From Cyanobium gracile PCC 6307 (GTDB lineage: Bacteria > Cyanobacteriota > Cyanobacteriia > PCC-6307 > Cyanobiaceae), in assembly GCF_000316515.1 (NCBI RefSeq), contig NC_019675.1:1885964-1949963 (forward strand): a stretch of DNA of 64,000 bases. Direction: 5' to 3'. Numbering within the stretch: position 1 is the first letter of the stretch; each line of letters opens with the position of its first letter. The position numbers and the translations under genes were made by a program. Below are positions 49,880 to 58,889 of the stretch, in pieces. The notes under the pieces were generated by a model. The model did not search any database and was not told where the DNA came from. It saw only the letters and a program-made list of their open reading frames with translations.

Positions 49880-51360
49880 CGGATCCACACCAGCAGGCCG
49901 GCCCCCACCACACCCATGCCGCCCACCAGATCGGGGAAGGCCTCGAGGTCGGGCAGGCGGAACCAGGGACGGCGCCGCAGGGGCTGCAGCAGCCGGTGCA
50001 GCCCCACCCCGGCCGCCAGCACCAGGGTCGCCTTGGCGGCCGCGGGCAGCAGCTCCGGACTCCAGCTGCGGCTGGCCTCGGCGGCACCGAGCAGCACCAG
50101 CGCCAGCAGCAGCACCACCACCCCGGGCGACCAGGCGGGCTCCGGTGGGGTTGGGGCCACAGGCGGCGATGCCGAAGCCGCGGCCTGCAGGGGAGCGCCC
50201 CAGAGGCGCGCATAGACCGCCGCGGTGCCCGCGGTGAGCAGGCTGAGCAGCAGGCCGGTGGGCCCCGGCAGGGTCCGATCAAGGCCGGCCTTGGCGAAGA
50301 AGCCCAGCAGCGGCGGCACCCCCACGATCGAGAGGGAACCGATCCACAGCGGGACCCACACCCCGGCGGCCAGGGGCCGTCCGGCCCAGCCGGCCAGGTC
50401 GCGGCCGGGGAAGCGGCGGGCCACCAGGAACAGGGCGGCCTTCGCCAACCCGTGGCCGAGGGCATAGAGCCCTCCGGCGGCCGGCACCAGCACCACCAGG
50501 CCCATCTGGGAGAGGGTGCTCCAGGCCAGCAGCCGCTTGGCATCCGCCTCCACCAGGGCGAACACCAGGCCCAGGCAGGCGCTGGCCAGACCGATCACCG
50601 GCAGCACGGCCGCCAGGGCCGGCACGACGCCGCTCAGCCGCAGCAGGGGAACGATCCCGGCGGCGACCACCACGCCGGAGAGCAGGGCGGAGACCTCCGC
50701 CGGTGCCTCGGCATGGGTGCGGGGCAGCCACAGGCCCGAGAGGAACAGCCCGGCCTTGGTGAGCAGCCCGACCAGCAGCAGGGCCAGGGCGGCCGCACCG
50801 GCTCCGGCGACGGCCTCGAGCCGGAAACTGCCCTGGGTCAGATAGACGACGGCGGCACCGACCAGGTAGAGGGTCATGACCGTGTTGCCGATCAGCAGGT
50901 AGCGCAGCGCTAGCCAGAGGGAGCGCTCCGAGCGGCTGCCCAGGATCAGCAGGAAGGCGCTGATCCCCACCACCTCAAGCGTCACGTAGAGGCTCACCAG
51001 GTCCACCGCCACGAAGGCGGAGGCCAGGCCCCCGTGGAGCACCATCAGCAGCAGCAGGAAGGGCCCGGGCAGGGTCCGGCGCCAGCCGTCCAGCACCACC
51101 GCGCCGCACACCAGGGCATTGAGGAGCAGGAAGGGCGCCGCCAGGCCATCGGGCTGCAGCGACACTCCGTAGGGGCCGAGCAGGCTGAGGCTGGCCGGCA
51201 GGGCGCCGGCCTGGATCGCAAGGGCCACCGCGCCGGTGGCCAGGCAGCAGAGCAGGGCCAGCCCGCGGGCGAGGGGCGGCAGCAGGGCGGCCAGAAATGC
51301 CGCCGTGTAGGGCAGCAGCAGCCAGACGATCAGCAGGGCCTCGCCGGAGGGTGGCGCCAT
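49876..51360 (-). CDS. Mrp antiporter subunit MnhD/MrpD (NuoL/M/N-like)
   Basis: 494 aa, about 14 helices, proton-antiporter-like subunit. LYVTLEVVGISAFLLILGSR contains the conserved membrane glutamate (TLEVVGI), LLTKAGLFLSGLWLPRTHAE the lysine (K), EAPAEVSALLSGVVV the E-x-P-x-x-x-S-A-L-L-S-G signature, and KRLLAWSTLSQMGLVV the next. It is the only large antiporter-type subunit in the operon. Start overlaps the mnhC stop by 1 bp. Confidence 0.9.
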   Translation of the reverse strand: MAPPSGEALLIVWLLLPYTAAFLAALLPPLARGLALLCCLATGAVALAIQAGALPASLSLLGPYGVSLQPDGLAAPFLLLNALVCGAVVLDGWRRTLPGPFLLLLMVLHGGLASAFVAVDLVSLYVTLEVVGISAFLLILGSRSERSLWLALRYLLIGNTVMTLYLVGAAVVYLTQGSFRLEAVAGAGAAALALLLVGLLTKAGLFLSGLWLPRTHAEAPAEVSALLSGVVVAAGIVPLLRLSGVVPALAAVLPVIGLASACLGLVFALVEADAKRLLAWSTLSQMGLVVLVPAAGGLYALGHGLAKAALFLVARRFPGRDLAGWAGRPLAAGVWVPLWIGSLSIVGVPPLLGFFAKAGLDRTLPGPTGLLLSLLTAGTAAVYARLWGAPLQAAASASPPVAPTPPEPAWSPGVVVLLLALVLLGAAEASRSWSPELLPAAAKATLVLAAGVGLHRLLQPLRRRPWFRLPDLEAFPDLVGGMGVVGAGLLVWIR

Positions 51361-51746
51361 CAGCGCCGCCCCCCGGCGTCGAGGCGACCCGCATCGAAGC
51401 TGGCCAGATCAAGGCTGGGGTCGACGCGGGCCAGGCGGGTGATCACCACCAGCAGCAGGGCCTGGATCGAGAGGCCGATCACGATCGCCGTGAGGATCAC
51501 GGCCTGGGGGATCGGGTCGGCCATGGGCAGCGGCGCCGCGACGGCCCCGGGGGCGAGGGGGGCCGCCAGGATCGGGCTCCGCAGGCCGGCGCGCGCCGCC
51601 ACGAGCACGAACAGGGCGACCACGGCGGAGCCCATCACGTCCATGGCCAGCACCTTGAGGAACAGGTTGCGGCGCAGCAGCAGCCCGACGAACCCCACCA
51701 GCACGGCCACCAGAATCAGAAGCTCAAGCAGGCGGAACGGATCCAT
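51360..51746 (-). CDS. Mrp antiporter subunit MnhC/MrpC (NuoK-like)
   Basis: 128 aa, first gene of the operon. Three helices with LVGFVGLLLRRNLFLKVLAM and the conserved DPIPQAVILTAIVIGLSIQA (membrane D/P-x-x-x-A-x-x-L-T-A-I-V-I), typical of NuoK/MnhC. AAGGAAGG lies 5-12 bp before the ATG. The operon order is C-D-E-F-G-(DUF4040)-B. Confidence 0.9.
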   Translation of the reverse strand: MDPFRLLELLILVAVLVGFVGLLLRRNLFLKVLAMDVMGSAVVALFVLVAARAGLRSPILAAPLAPGAVAAPLPMADPIPQAVILTAIVIGLSIQALLLVVITRLARVDPSLDLASFDAGRLDAGGRR

Positions 51747-51834
51747 CGGACCTTCCTTCCCGGAGGACGGCCGGGAGGGACACGGAGCGGGATGGTAGCC
51801 GTTGCTGCCGGAGGCCGACGGGCCAGGCCGGGCC

Positions 51835-52386
51835 TCAGGCGGAGGCCTGGAACTGCTCCGCCAGCAGGCGGCGCTGGTACTCCAGCGACAGGGCCTCCAG
51901 GTGGGAACGGGCCTGCTCCTGCAGGGCGGGATCCAGCTGGTCGAACACCAGACCCTGGGGCACCTGCATGCGCAGAACGAGCGCCAGGGCATCGAAGATG
52001 CGCACCTGGTCGCCCTGCCAGCCTTGGTACTCGGCGGCAAGGGCCATCAGGGCCTCACCGGAGGCCTGGCCTGCCATGACCCGCGGCCGCAGCTCCTGCA
52101 CCTGGGCCAGCCGCGCCGAGCTCACCAGGGCATGGGCCGCGCCCAGGGCCGCCAGGGAATCGGCCGCTTCCCGCTTGAGCACGGTCATGTCGCGGCTGAG
52201 CACCACCGCCTCCACCGAGAGGGGCTCCCTCATGCCGGGGAGCAGCGCCGCCCCGGGATCGGCCGCGGGCGCCTTGGCCAGGGCCGGGGCCGGTGGCGGC
52301 GGTGGCGGCTCCTGCCACAGGGCCGCCGCCATGGCGCGCAGACGCCGGGCCAGCCACTGCCTGACGCGTCGGACCTGTACCGCCAT
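51835..52386 (-). CDS. Hypothetical protein, 183 aa
   Basis: Starts MAVQVRRVRQWLARRLRAMA, a basic amphipathic helix, followed by a proline run and a helical C-terminal body (EQARSHLEALSLEYQRRLLA). No family recognised; no signal or span. Lies just upstream of the mrp operon on the same strand. Confidence 0.5.
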   Translation of the reverse strand: MAVQVRRVRQWLARRLRAMAAALWQEPPPPPPAPALAKAPAADPGAALLPGMREPLSVEAVVLSRDMTVLKREAADSLAALGAAHALVSSARLAQVQELRPRVMAGQASGEALMALAAEYQGWQGDQVRIFDALALVLRMQVPQGLVFDQLDPALQEQARSHLEALSLEYQRRLLAEQFQASA

Positions 52387-52550
52387 GGGTCGCAAGGGAT
52401 TGGGTCTTCCCAATGTGGCCGCTCCGCCCGGGGGACCGTGACGGCCCTCCCCCCAGCCGGGCGGTCGGATAGCCGGCCAGGCCCCGGGTCAGCGGCGGTC
52501 ATTCAAGTTGTCGCTTGCCAGAGTCGGCCCAGAGTGCCGCGGCGCCGCCG

Positions 52551-54235
52551 ATGACCCCAGCCCAGCGACGCGTCCTCCCCTGGCGACGTGCCCTGGCCCT
52601 GGCGGTGGTCCTGGTGCTGGCCGCGGCCCTGACCATCGGCCTCGGCGCCAGCCGGCCCGCTGGGGCCCTGGCGGCCACCGCCGCGGCCGAGGCACCGGCC
52701 GGCAGCGGCACCGGCAACGCCTCGGTCGACACCGGCAACGCCGGCAGCTTCCGCCTCGGCACGGTGCGGATCCTGGGGGTGCCCGTGATCACCGTGGCCT
52801 CACCGGCGGTGGATTCCGGCGGCGACACCGGGCCGGAGGCCGCCGAGCGGGCCCGGGTGATCGAGGGCAACCTGAGCCAGCTCTACGAACCCCGCAATCC
52901 CTGCTCGCCCGGAGAACGGCTCGGTGAGGCGCTGCTGGATCACCTCAGCGTCGAGGGGACGACGGCCGCCTGCGACCCCAACCATCTGGGCCTGCAGGGG
53001 CCACCGGAGGCCCTGCGGGTGGTGGTGCGTCGCGAGCCCGGTGGAGATCGGCGGCTGGCGGCCGTCGTGCCCGGCCGCGCCAGCCCCTTCCCCCTGCTCA
53101 CGGTCACCGAGCAGGACGCCCAGTTCAACGGCCTGACGGCCGATGCACTGGCCGAGCGCTGGCGGGGCCTGCTGGAACGTCGCCTGCGCAGCGCCCGTCG
53201 GGTGTTCGGGGAGGAGCAGATCAACGATCGGCTGCGGATCAGCCTGGTCTCCCTGACCGTCCTGGCCCTGCTCATGGCCGTGGTGGTGGTGCTCTGGCGC
53301 TCCAGGCCACCCAGGCCTTCAGCCGGCTGCTGGCGGCTCTGGTGCTCCTGCTGGGGGTCGCCATGGGCGCGGTGCTGCTGCTGGCCTGGCCCGGCCAGAT
53401 CCCGGCCGCCATCGATGTGCTGCTGCAGCCGCTGGTGGTGCTGATGAAGGCGCTGCTGCTGCTGGCCCTGGCCGCGGTGCTGCGGGGCCTGGTGGGGCTG
53501 CTGCTGACCCAGTGGGCCAGCCACCCGGCGGTGCGCAGCGATCACCGCGCCCGCCGCCGGCAGCGCTACCTCAGCCTGCTTCGGGTGCTGCGGCGGCTGG
53601 TGAACCTGGCCTGCCTGCTGCTGTTCGCCCTCTGGACCGTCCGCGGCATCCCTGTCCTGCGGGATCTGTCCACCAATGCCGTGCTGGCCAGCGGCGCCGT
53701 GCTCGGTGCCCTGGCGCTGGTGTTCCAGGGGTTGCTGCGGGACTTCGTCGCCGGTCTGGTGCTGCTGCTCGACGACCGCTATGCCATCGGCGACTGGGTG
53801 GAGATCACCGGGCGCTCAGGGGAGGTGATGGATGTGGGGGTGCTGAGCACCGAACTGCGCTGCGCCGATCAGCGGGTGGTGGTGGTGCCCAACAGCCATT
53901 GCGAACAGGTGGTGAACCACACCAAGCTGCGTTCGGGGGCCGAAGTGACGCTGCTGCTGCCGCGCAGCCTCACCGATCTGGGGGGCGCCATGGCCGTGAT
54001 CGCCGAGGAACTGGCCGCCTTCGGCAGCGATGCGCACTGGGCCGCCAGGCTGCTGGAGCCCCCCCGCCTGCTGGGCCTCGAGGCGATGACGGAGGACGAC
54101 CTGCAGGTGAAGGCCCTGCTGATCACCCAGGCAGGCCAGCAGGGGGAAGCCCGGCGGGCCCTGCTGGGGCGGCTGGTGGAGCGGCTGCAGGGCTGGCCCC
54201 AGCAGCCCGGCGAGCCGCCGGGATCCGGTTTCTAA
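52551..54235 (+). pseudogene. MscS-family mechanosensitive channel with a one-base frameshift
   Basis: The first frame has a leader helix, a periplasmic-like domain, and a membrane helix (ISLVSLTVLALLMAVVVVLW). At about 53295-53305 the sequence slips; the other frame continues ALQATQAFSRLLAALVLLLG into the MscS core (TNAVLASGAVLGALALVFQG, LLRDFVAGLVLLLDDRYAIG, WVEITGRSGEVMDVGVLSTE, VVPNSHCEQVVNHTK). The two parts belong to one protein of about 560 aa. One lost base near 53300 explains it; whether biological or a sequencing error is open. Start chosen at ATG 52551. Confidence 0.82.
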
Positions 54236-54239
54236 GCTG

Positions 54240-55136
54240 ATGGCCCTTCCCAAGCCCTTACGGGCTCCGCGGCCGATGGATCCCTTCGCTTCCCATCCCG
54301 GCCCCGGGCTTCGCCTCGGCCGCCGGGAGCTGCTTCTGGGCGCGGCGAGTGCCGGCTTCGCCCTGGCGGTGCGGCCGGTGGCGGCGTCCACCGTCACCAC
54401 CTCCACCCAGGGACTGACGGCCGGCTGGGTGTCGGTGCCTGGCGCGGATGGCGCCATCAAGGCCTACCGGGCCCGCCCCGCCAAGGGCTCGGGCTTCCCG
54501 GTGGTGCTGGTGGTGCAGGAGATCTTCGGCGTCCATGCCTACATCCAGGACGTCTGCCGCCGCCTGGCCCGGCTGGGCTATCTGGCCATCGCCCCGAGCC
54601 TGTTCGATCGCCAGGGCGATGTGACCGTGCTGCCCGACATCGCCGCGATCCTGCCGCTGGTGGCCACGGTGCCCGACGCCCAGGTGATGGCCGACCTGGA
54701 TGCCACCGCCGCCTGGGCGGCCGCCAGCGGCGGCGGCGATGTCTCGCGGCTCGGCATCACCGGCTTCTGCTGGGGCGGACGGATCACCTGGCTCTATGCC
54801 GCCCACAACCCGAAGCTGAAGGCCGGCGTGGCCTGGTATGGCCGCCTGGTGGGCCAGGCCACCGACCTGCAGCCCGTCTATCCGATCGATGTGATTCCCC
54901 GGCTCAAGGCGCCGGTGCTGGGGCTCTATGCCGGCGAGGACGACGGCATTCCGATGGCGTCGGTGGAGCGGATGCAGGCGGCCCTGAAGGCGGCCGGCAG
55001 CCCCAGCCGCATCGAGGTGTTCCCGGGCCTGCCCCACGGCTTCCACGCCGACTACCGGCCCACCTACCGGGAGGCCGCCGCGGCCGCCGGCTGGACCCGG
55101 ATGCAGGCCTGGTTCCGGGCCAACGGCGTGGTGTGA
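54240..55136 (+). CDS. Dienelactone hydrolase family protein with Tat signal
   Basis: 298 aa. The N-terminus has a twin-arginine signal (LRLGRRELLLGAASAGFALA). The catalytic set is read in order: QEIFGVHAYIQDVC (E near residue 96), GITGFCWGGR (C), GLYAGEDDGIP (D) and GLPHGFHADY (H). The Cys-Asp-His triad and G-x-C-x-G-G elbow identify the DLH family. It starts 4 bp after the mscS stop. A damaged copy of its 3' part lies at 57039-57135. Confidence 0.9.
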   Translation: MALPKPLRAPRPMDPFASHPGPGLRLGRRELLLGAASAGFALAVRPVAASTVTTSTQGLTAGWVSVPGADGAIKAYRARPAKGSGFPVVLVVQEIFGVHAYIQDVCRRLARLGYLAIAPSLFDRQGDVTVLPDIAAILPLVATVPDAQVMADLDATAAWAAASGGGDVSRLGITGFCWGGRITWLYAAHNPKLKAGVAWYGRLVGQATDLQPVYPIDVIPRLKAPVLGLYAGEDDGIPMASVERMQAALKAAGSPSRIEVFPGLPHGFHADYRPTYREAAAAAGWTRMQAWFRANGVV

Positions 55137-55387
55137 GCCGCGGGGAGGAGCGGTTGAAGACCTCCGCCTTCCTCCGGTCGTGGCTGTGGTTGGTGAAGGT
55201 GTGGATGTCCAGTGCGCGGTCGATGAACCTCTGCTCCTTGAACGCAAAGACCCGGCCGGCCGCCAAACAGGACTCCCCTGAGGCCAGGAGGTTGCAGGGG
55301 GATGGGTGCCGCTGTGACAGGCCTCCAGCCTCGCCCTGAGCGGCGTGCGCACGGTGATGACGCTGGGGAGGCGGGCGGGACGGAACC

Positions 55388-56593
55388 TCAGCCGGATGGG
55401 GGCTCGGCCCATCGGAGTGTGGCCGCAGGGGGCCTGGCCGCCGTGACGATCAACAGAAGCCGCAACAGGGTGACGGTCGTCACGGCGATTCGTAGCGGGA
55501 TTCTGCTGCCCCCGTTCCAGACGATGTCAAAGGCGACGGGGAAATAGAAATACGTCACCAGACAGACCCCGTACGCCGCAAGGAGGATCCGCTGCCGCTC
55601 AGAAAAGGAGGCGATGGCCAGGATCCAGAGGCAGAACTGAGGCGAATAGAAGACGGTGCTGACGGTGAAACCCACGACCGCGACGAGGCAGGCATCGATC
55701 AGGCGATCGAACGATCGGGGCCTCAGCCAGGCGGCCCCGATGGAGAAACCGATGGTCAGGAAAGCCGGCAGGCCAGGAAACCAGCGAACCAGAAAGCGGA
55801 GATAAAACCCATCCCACAGGCTTTCCCCATTGAAGGAACGCTTGGCATGGAACAGATAGGACGACAACAGACCATCAAGGCCCGAAAACAGCAGGGTGAT
55901 GAGCGTCATCGCGGCATAGGGGACCAGGCACACCACCGAGAAGATCAGGGCCTTTCTGATCCCGGCGAGGTGGAGCACATACATGGCCATGCAGGGAACG
56001 AGAAACAGTGCAAAGCCCTTCAGGGCAATCGCGACACCGAGCCATCCGGCCGAGCGGAGCAGACGCTGACGCCGCAGCGCCGCCATCGCCAGCAGAAGCG
56101 CGAAGGCCGGATAGATATCGAAACGAAGGGCCGCAAAGTAAACGACACCTGGCAGCAACCAGATCAGGGAGACGCCGTCGCATGACTCCTGGCTCGCCAG
56201 GCGAAGGCAGCCGGCCAGGACTGACAGTCCGCACAGGATCCAGATCAGAGTGAAGCCCCACAAATGACGGTCCGGCTCCGTCACCAGGCTGGCCAGAAAG
56301 CGGATGGCGCCGAAGATCAGGTTGGCCGCCAGGGGGTATTCGGAGGGGACATCGCGATAGAGCGTCCCACCACCCACAGCCCAGGCGGAGGAGCGGAAAA
56401 AGACGCCGATGTCATGGGAGTCGAACAGGAACCGGACCGGATCGTTCAGGGAGCCAGGCCAGGACTGGGGTGAAAGCCAGAACACCTGCACGGCGATGCC
56501 CAGAACGATCAGGCCATAGGAGAGCCAGAGTCCGATCCGCCAACGACCCACGAGATCCTCCGCAGGAGCTGCCTTCGTGGTGGAGGTGGACAT
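55388..56593 (-). CDS. Polytopic membrane protein, GT87/DUF2029-like
   Basis: 401 aa with 10-12 hydrophobic helices. An early DIGVFFRSSAWAVGGGTLYR (D near the first loop, typical of DUF2029/GT87 mannosyl- or glycosyltransferases), EYPLAANLIFGAIRFLASL and FDIYPAFALLLAMAALRRQR support a GT-C-like enzyme. Start at ATG 56593 (MSTSTTKAAP). The upstream DNA to 57138 holds only fossils (next entries). 55137-55387 shows no recognisable gene. Confidence 0.6.
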   Translation of the reverse strand: MSTSTTKAAPAEDLVGRWRIGLWLSYGLIVLGIAVQVFWLSPQSWPGSLNDPVRFLFDSHDIGVFFRSSAWAVGGGTLYRDVPSEYPLAANLIFGAIRFLASLVTEPDRHLWGFTLIWILCGLSVLAGCLRLASQESCDGVSLIWLLPGVVYFAALRFDIYPAFALLLAMAALRRQRLLRSAGWLGVAIALKGFALFLVPCMAMYVLHLAGIRKALIFSVVCLVPYAAMTLITLLFSGLDGLLSSYLFHAKRSFNGESLWDGFYLRFLVRWFPGLPAFLTIGFSIGAAWLRPRSFDRLIDACLVAVVGFTVSTVFYSPQFCLWILAIASFSERQRILLAAYGVCLVTYFYFPVAFDIVWNGGSRIPLRIAVTTVTLLRLLLIVTAARPPAATLRWAEPPSG

Positions 56594-56664
56594 GGTGCGG
56601 AAGGTAGGGCCGGGGTCTTTGTCTTTAGGCCAGCCATGGCCACCTCCAGGTCCGCGATGAGCCA

Positions 56665-56862
56665 TCACCGCAGCCTCGCCTCGGCTGAAGGACTGAGCGA
56701 GCGGAGATCCCAGCTATCCGACCCGTTCACGAACAGGATGTCGCTCGCCTGCAACATCGTGGCGCCGCAGGGATCGGCGATCAACTCCCCATCGGCATGG
56801 ATCGCCACCAGCAGGGTGACGCCATGCTTCGTAGGCCGCAGGAAGCGCTGGTCGTCTCGGGA
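56665..56862 (-). pseudogene. Fragment of a TrkA-C (RCK_C) domain
   Basis: The minus-strand frame RFLRPTKHGVTLLVAIHADG, then ELIADPCGATMLQASDILFV and NGSDSWDLRSL has the TrkA_C pattern (beta-hairpin, GDxL-x-V-x-G at the end) found at the end of potassium channels and transporters. It has no start codon and the upstream frame is broken. Everything before it is gone. Confidence 0.5.
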
Positions 56863-57038
56863 GTCGATGGTCGGTGGGCTGAGCCCTGCCGCTCTGGCCC
56901 TGCCCCTGACCCTGAAGGATCCCGTGTTGAGGCGGGCCTACCGCCCAACGCCTGCAAGGCCCACCTGTCCCAGGGACCTGGTCCACTGTCATCCCGGCAG
57001 GGAATGACGCCTCGGCCGCCGTGAGCGGCAACCTCTGT

Positions 57039-57135
57039 TTCCGATCGATGGATTGACCAGGCTCAAGGCTCCGGTGCTGGGGCTGTATGCCGTCTAGGAC
57101 GACGGCATCCCGATGACGTCGGTGCAGCGGATGCA
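57039..57135 (+). pseudogene. Fossil of the dienelactone hydrolase gene 3' part
   Basis: CTCAAGGCTCCGGTGCTGGG and the following bases match the DLH gene near 54902-54985 for about 75 bp with a few changes. The frame LKAPVLGLYAV is followed by an in-frame stop and DDGIPMTSVQRMQ. The segment ends 4 bp before the glmM stop. A partial duplication followed by decay is the simplest reading. Confidence 0.8.
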
Positions 57136-57138
57136 GCG

Positions 57139-58539
57139 TCAGGCCCGGTTGAGGTGCTCCTCGGCGGCGGCGGCCAGGGACTCACTCCAGTGGTCGACCT
57201 GGCTCTGCTCGGCCGCCTCCACCATCACCCGCAGCAGGGGTTCGGTGCCGCTGGCCCGCACCAGCACCCGGCCATGGCCGGCCATGGCCGCCTCCGCCTC
57301 GGCCACCGCCAGCCGCAGCGGTTCGCACTGCTGCCACTGCTGGCGCCGCTGCCGGTCGGGCACGGTCACGTTCACCAGCCGCTGGGGGTAGGGCTGGAAG
57401 CTGCCGTCCATCCATTCGGCCAGCTTCAGGCCACCGCCCTGGATCAGGGTGGCCACCTGCAGGGCGGTGAGCAGGCCGTCGCCGCTCATGCCATGGCGGG
57501 CCGAGAGGATGTGGCCCGACTGCTCGCCCCCCAGCCCGGCCCCCAGGGCCTCCATGGCGGCGTGCACGTGCTGGTCGCCCACATCGGTGCGCTCCAGCAC
57601 CCCGCCGCTGGCCTGCCAGGCCCGCTCGAAGCCCAGGTTCGACATCACCGTCGCCACCAGGCGGTCGTCGGGCAGCTGGCCCTCGCGGCGCAGGGCCGAA
57701 CCCCACAGATAGAGCGTGTGGTCACCGTCCACCACCCGGCCGCGGCCGTCCACCGCCAGCATCCGGTCGGCGTCGCCGTCGAAGGCGAAGCCCATGTCGG
57801 CGCCGCTCTCCAGCACCGCCCGCTTGAGGGGCTCCAGGTGGGTGCTGCCGCAGCCCTGGTTGATGCGCTCGCCGTCCGGCTCACCGTGCAGCACCAGCAC
57901 CTCGGCGCCCAGGGAGCGGAACAGCTCCTCACCGCAGGCGGTGGCCGAACCCCAGCAGAGGTCGAGCACGACGCGGCAGCCGTCGAGCCGCTGGCCGCCG
58001 GTGCTGGCCCGCAGAGACGCCACATAGGCCGCCAGCAGATCGGGCCGCGTCACCAGCCGGCCACTGCCCACCAGCGGCGGCGCGGCGGTGCGGCCCTGGA
58101 GGCCCGCCTCGATCGCCTGCTGGCGGGCCGCCACGAGCTTGGCGCCGCTGGCGCCGAACACCTTGATGCCGTTGTCGTGGGGAGGGTTGTGGCTGGCCGA
58201 CACCATCAGGCCGCCGGCGGCCCCCTGGCGCCGGATCGTGCCCGGCACCGCCGGGGTGGGGCACAGCCCCAGCTGCCACACCTCGCGGCCGGCGGCCATC
58301 AGGCCGGCGCTGAGGGCCGCCACCAGCATCGGCCCGCTGCGGCGCGAGTCAGTGCCGATCACCACCGGCCCGTCGGCCTGGAGCACCACCCCGGTCCAGT
58401 AGCCCACCTGCAGGGCCAGGGCCGGGGTGACGCCGGTGCCGACGCGGCCGCGGATGCCGTCGGTGCCGAAGCGGGCCACGCCGTCGGCCAGGGGGGCCCC
58501 GAGGGGAAAGACCGCCGGATGCGAAGCCGCTTCTCCCAT
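57139..58539 (-). CDS. glmM: Phosphoglucosamine mutase
   Basis: 466 aa, converts glucosamine-6-phosphate to glucosamine-1-phosphate for peptidoglycan. FGTDGIRGRVG at the N-terminus, the active-site serine loop GLMVSASHNPPHDNGIKVF, the metal-binding GFAFDGDADRMLAVD and the phosphate-binding VLVRASGTEPLLRVMVE are all present. Normal length; start at 58539. Confidence 0.96.
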   Translation of the reverse strand: MGEAASHPAVFPLGAPLADGVARFGTDGIRGRVGTGVTPALALQVGYWTGVVLQADGPVVIGTDSRRSGPMLVAALSAGLMAAGREVWQLGLCPTPAVPGTIRRQGAAGGLMVSASHNPPHDNGIKVFGASGAKLVAARQQAIEAGLQGRTAAPPLVGSGRLVTRPDLLAAYVASLRASTGGQRLDGCRVVLDLCWGSATACGEELFRSLGAEVLVLHGEPDGERINQGCGSTHLEPLKRAVLESGADMGFAFDGDADRMLAVDGRGRVVDGDHTLYLWGSALRREGQLPDDRLVATVMSNLGFERAWQASGGVLERTDVGDQHVHAAMEALGAGLGGEQSGHILSARHGMSGDGLLTALQVATLIQGGGLKLAEWMDGSFQPYPQRLVNVTVPDRQRRQQWQQCEPLRLAVAEAEAAMAGHGRVLVRASGTEPLLRVMVEAAEQSQVDHWSESLAAAAEEHLNRA

Positions 58540-58611
58540 GCCGCTGCCATCACTGGGGAGCAGGCTACGTGCCGTGCAAGGTGACGCCGCAGCCGCCGCG
58601 GCCGGCGGGGC

Positions 58612-58836
58612 TCAGCGCCAGCGGGGCGGCCACCAGCGCCAGCGCAGCAGCTCCAGGGTGGCCCAGAGCAGCAGCAGGCCCACGCACCAGCCCGGCAGCA
58701 GCCGCAGGGGCCAGAGCGGCCGCAGCAGCAGGGTGAGCAGGGCCACCACGCTCACCACCACGGCGCGGCGGCGCTGGCCCGCCCCGGGCAGGCGGTCGAA
58801 CAGTGGCGGCAGGGCGGGGAGGGAGGGCAGTCGCAC
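58612..58836 (-). CDS. Small hypothetical membrane protein, about 74 aa
   Basis: From GTG 58836, VRLPSLPALPPLFDRLPGAG is followed by two hydrophobic segments (AVVVSVVALLTLLLRPLWPL and GWCVGLLLLWATLELLRW). Small two-span proteins of this pattern are found in cyanobacteria. The frame is open further upstream, but that would overlap the transglycosylase start. Unknown function. Confidence 0.45.
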   Translation of the reverse strand: MRLPSLPALPPLFDRLPGAGQRRRAVVVSVVALLTLLLRPLWPLRLLPGWCVGLLLLWATLELLRWRWWPPRWR

Positions 58837-58889
58837 CGGGGGCGGCGCAGGCGGATGCCCAGAATGCCCCGGACGCCGTCCCCCGGCCA

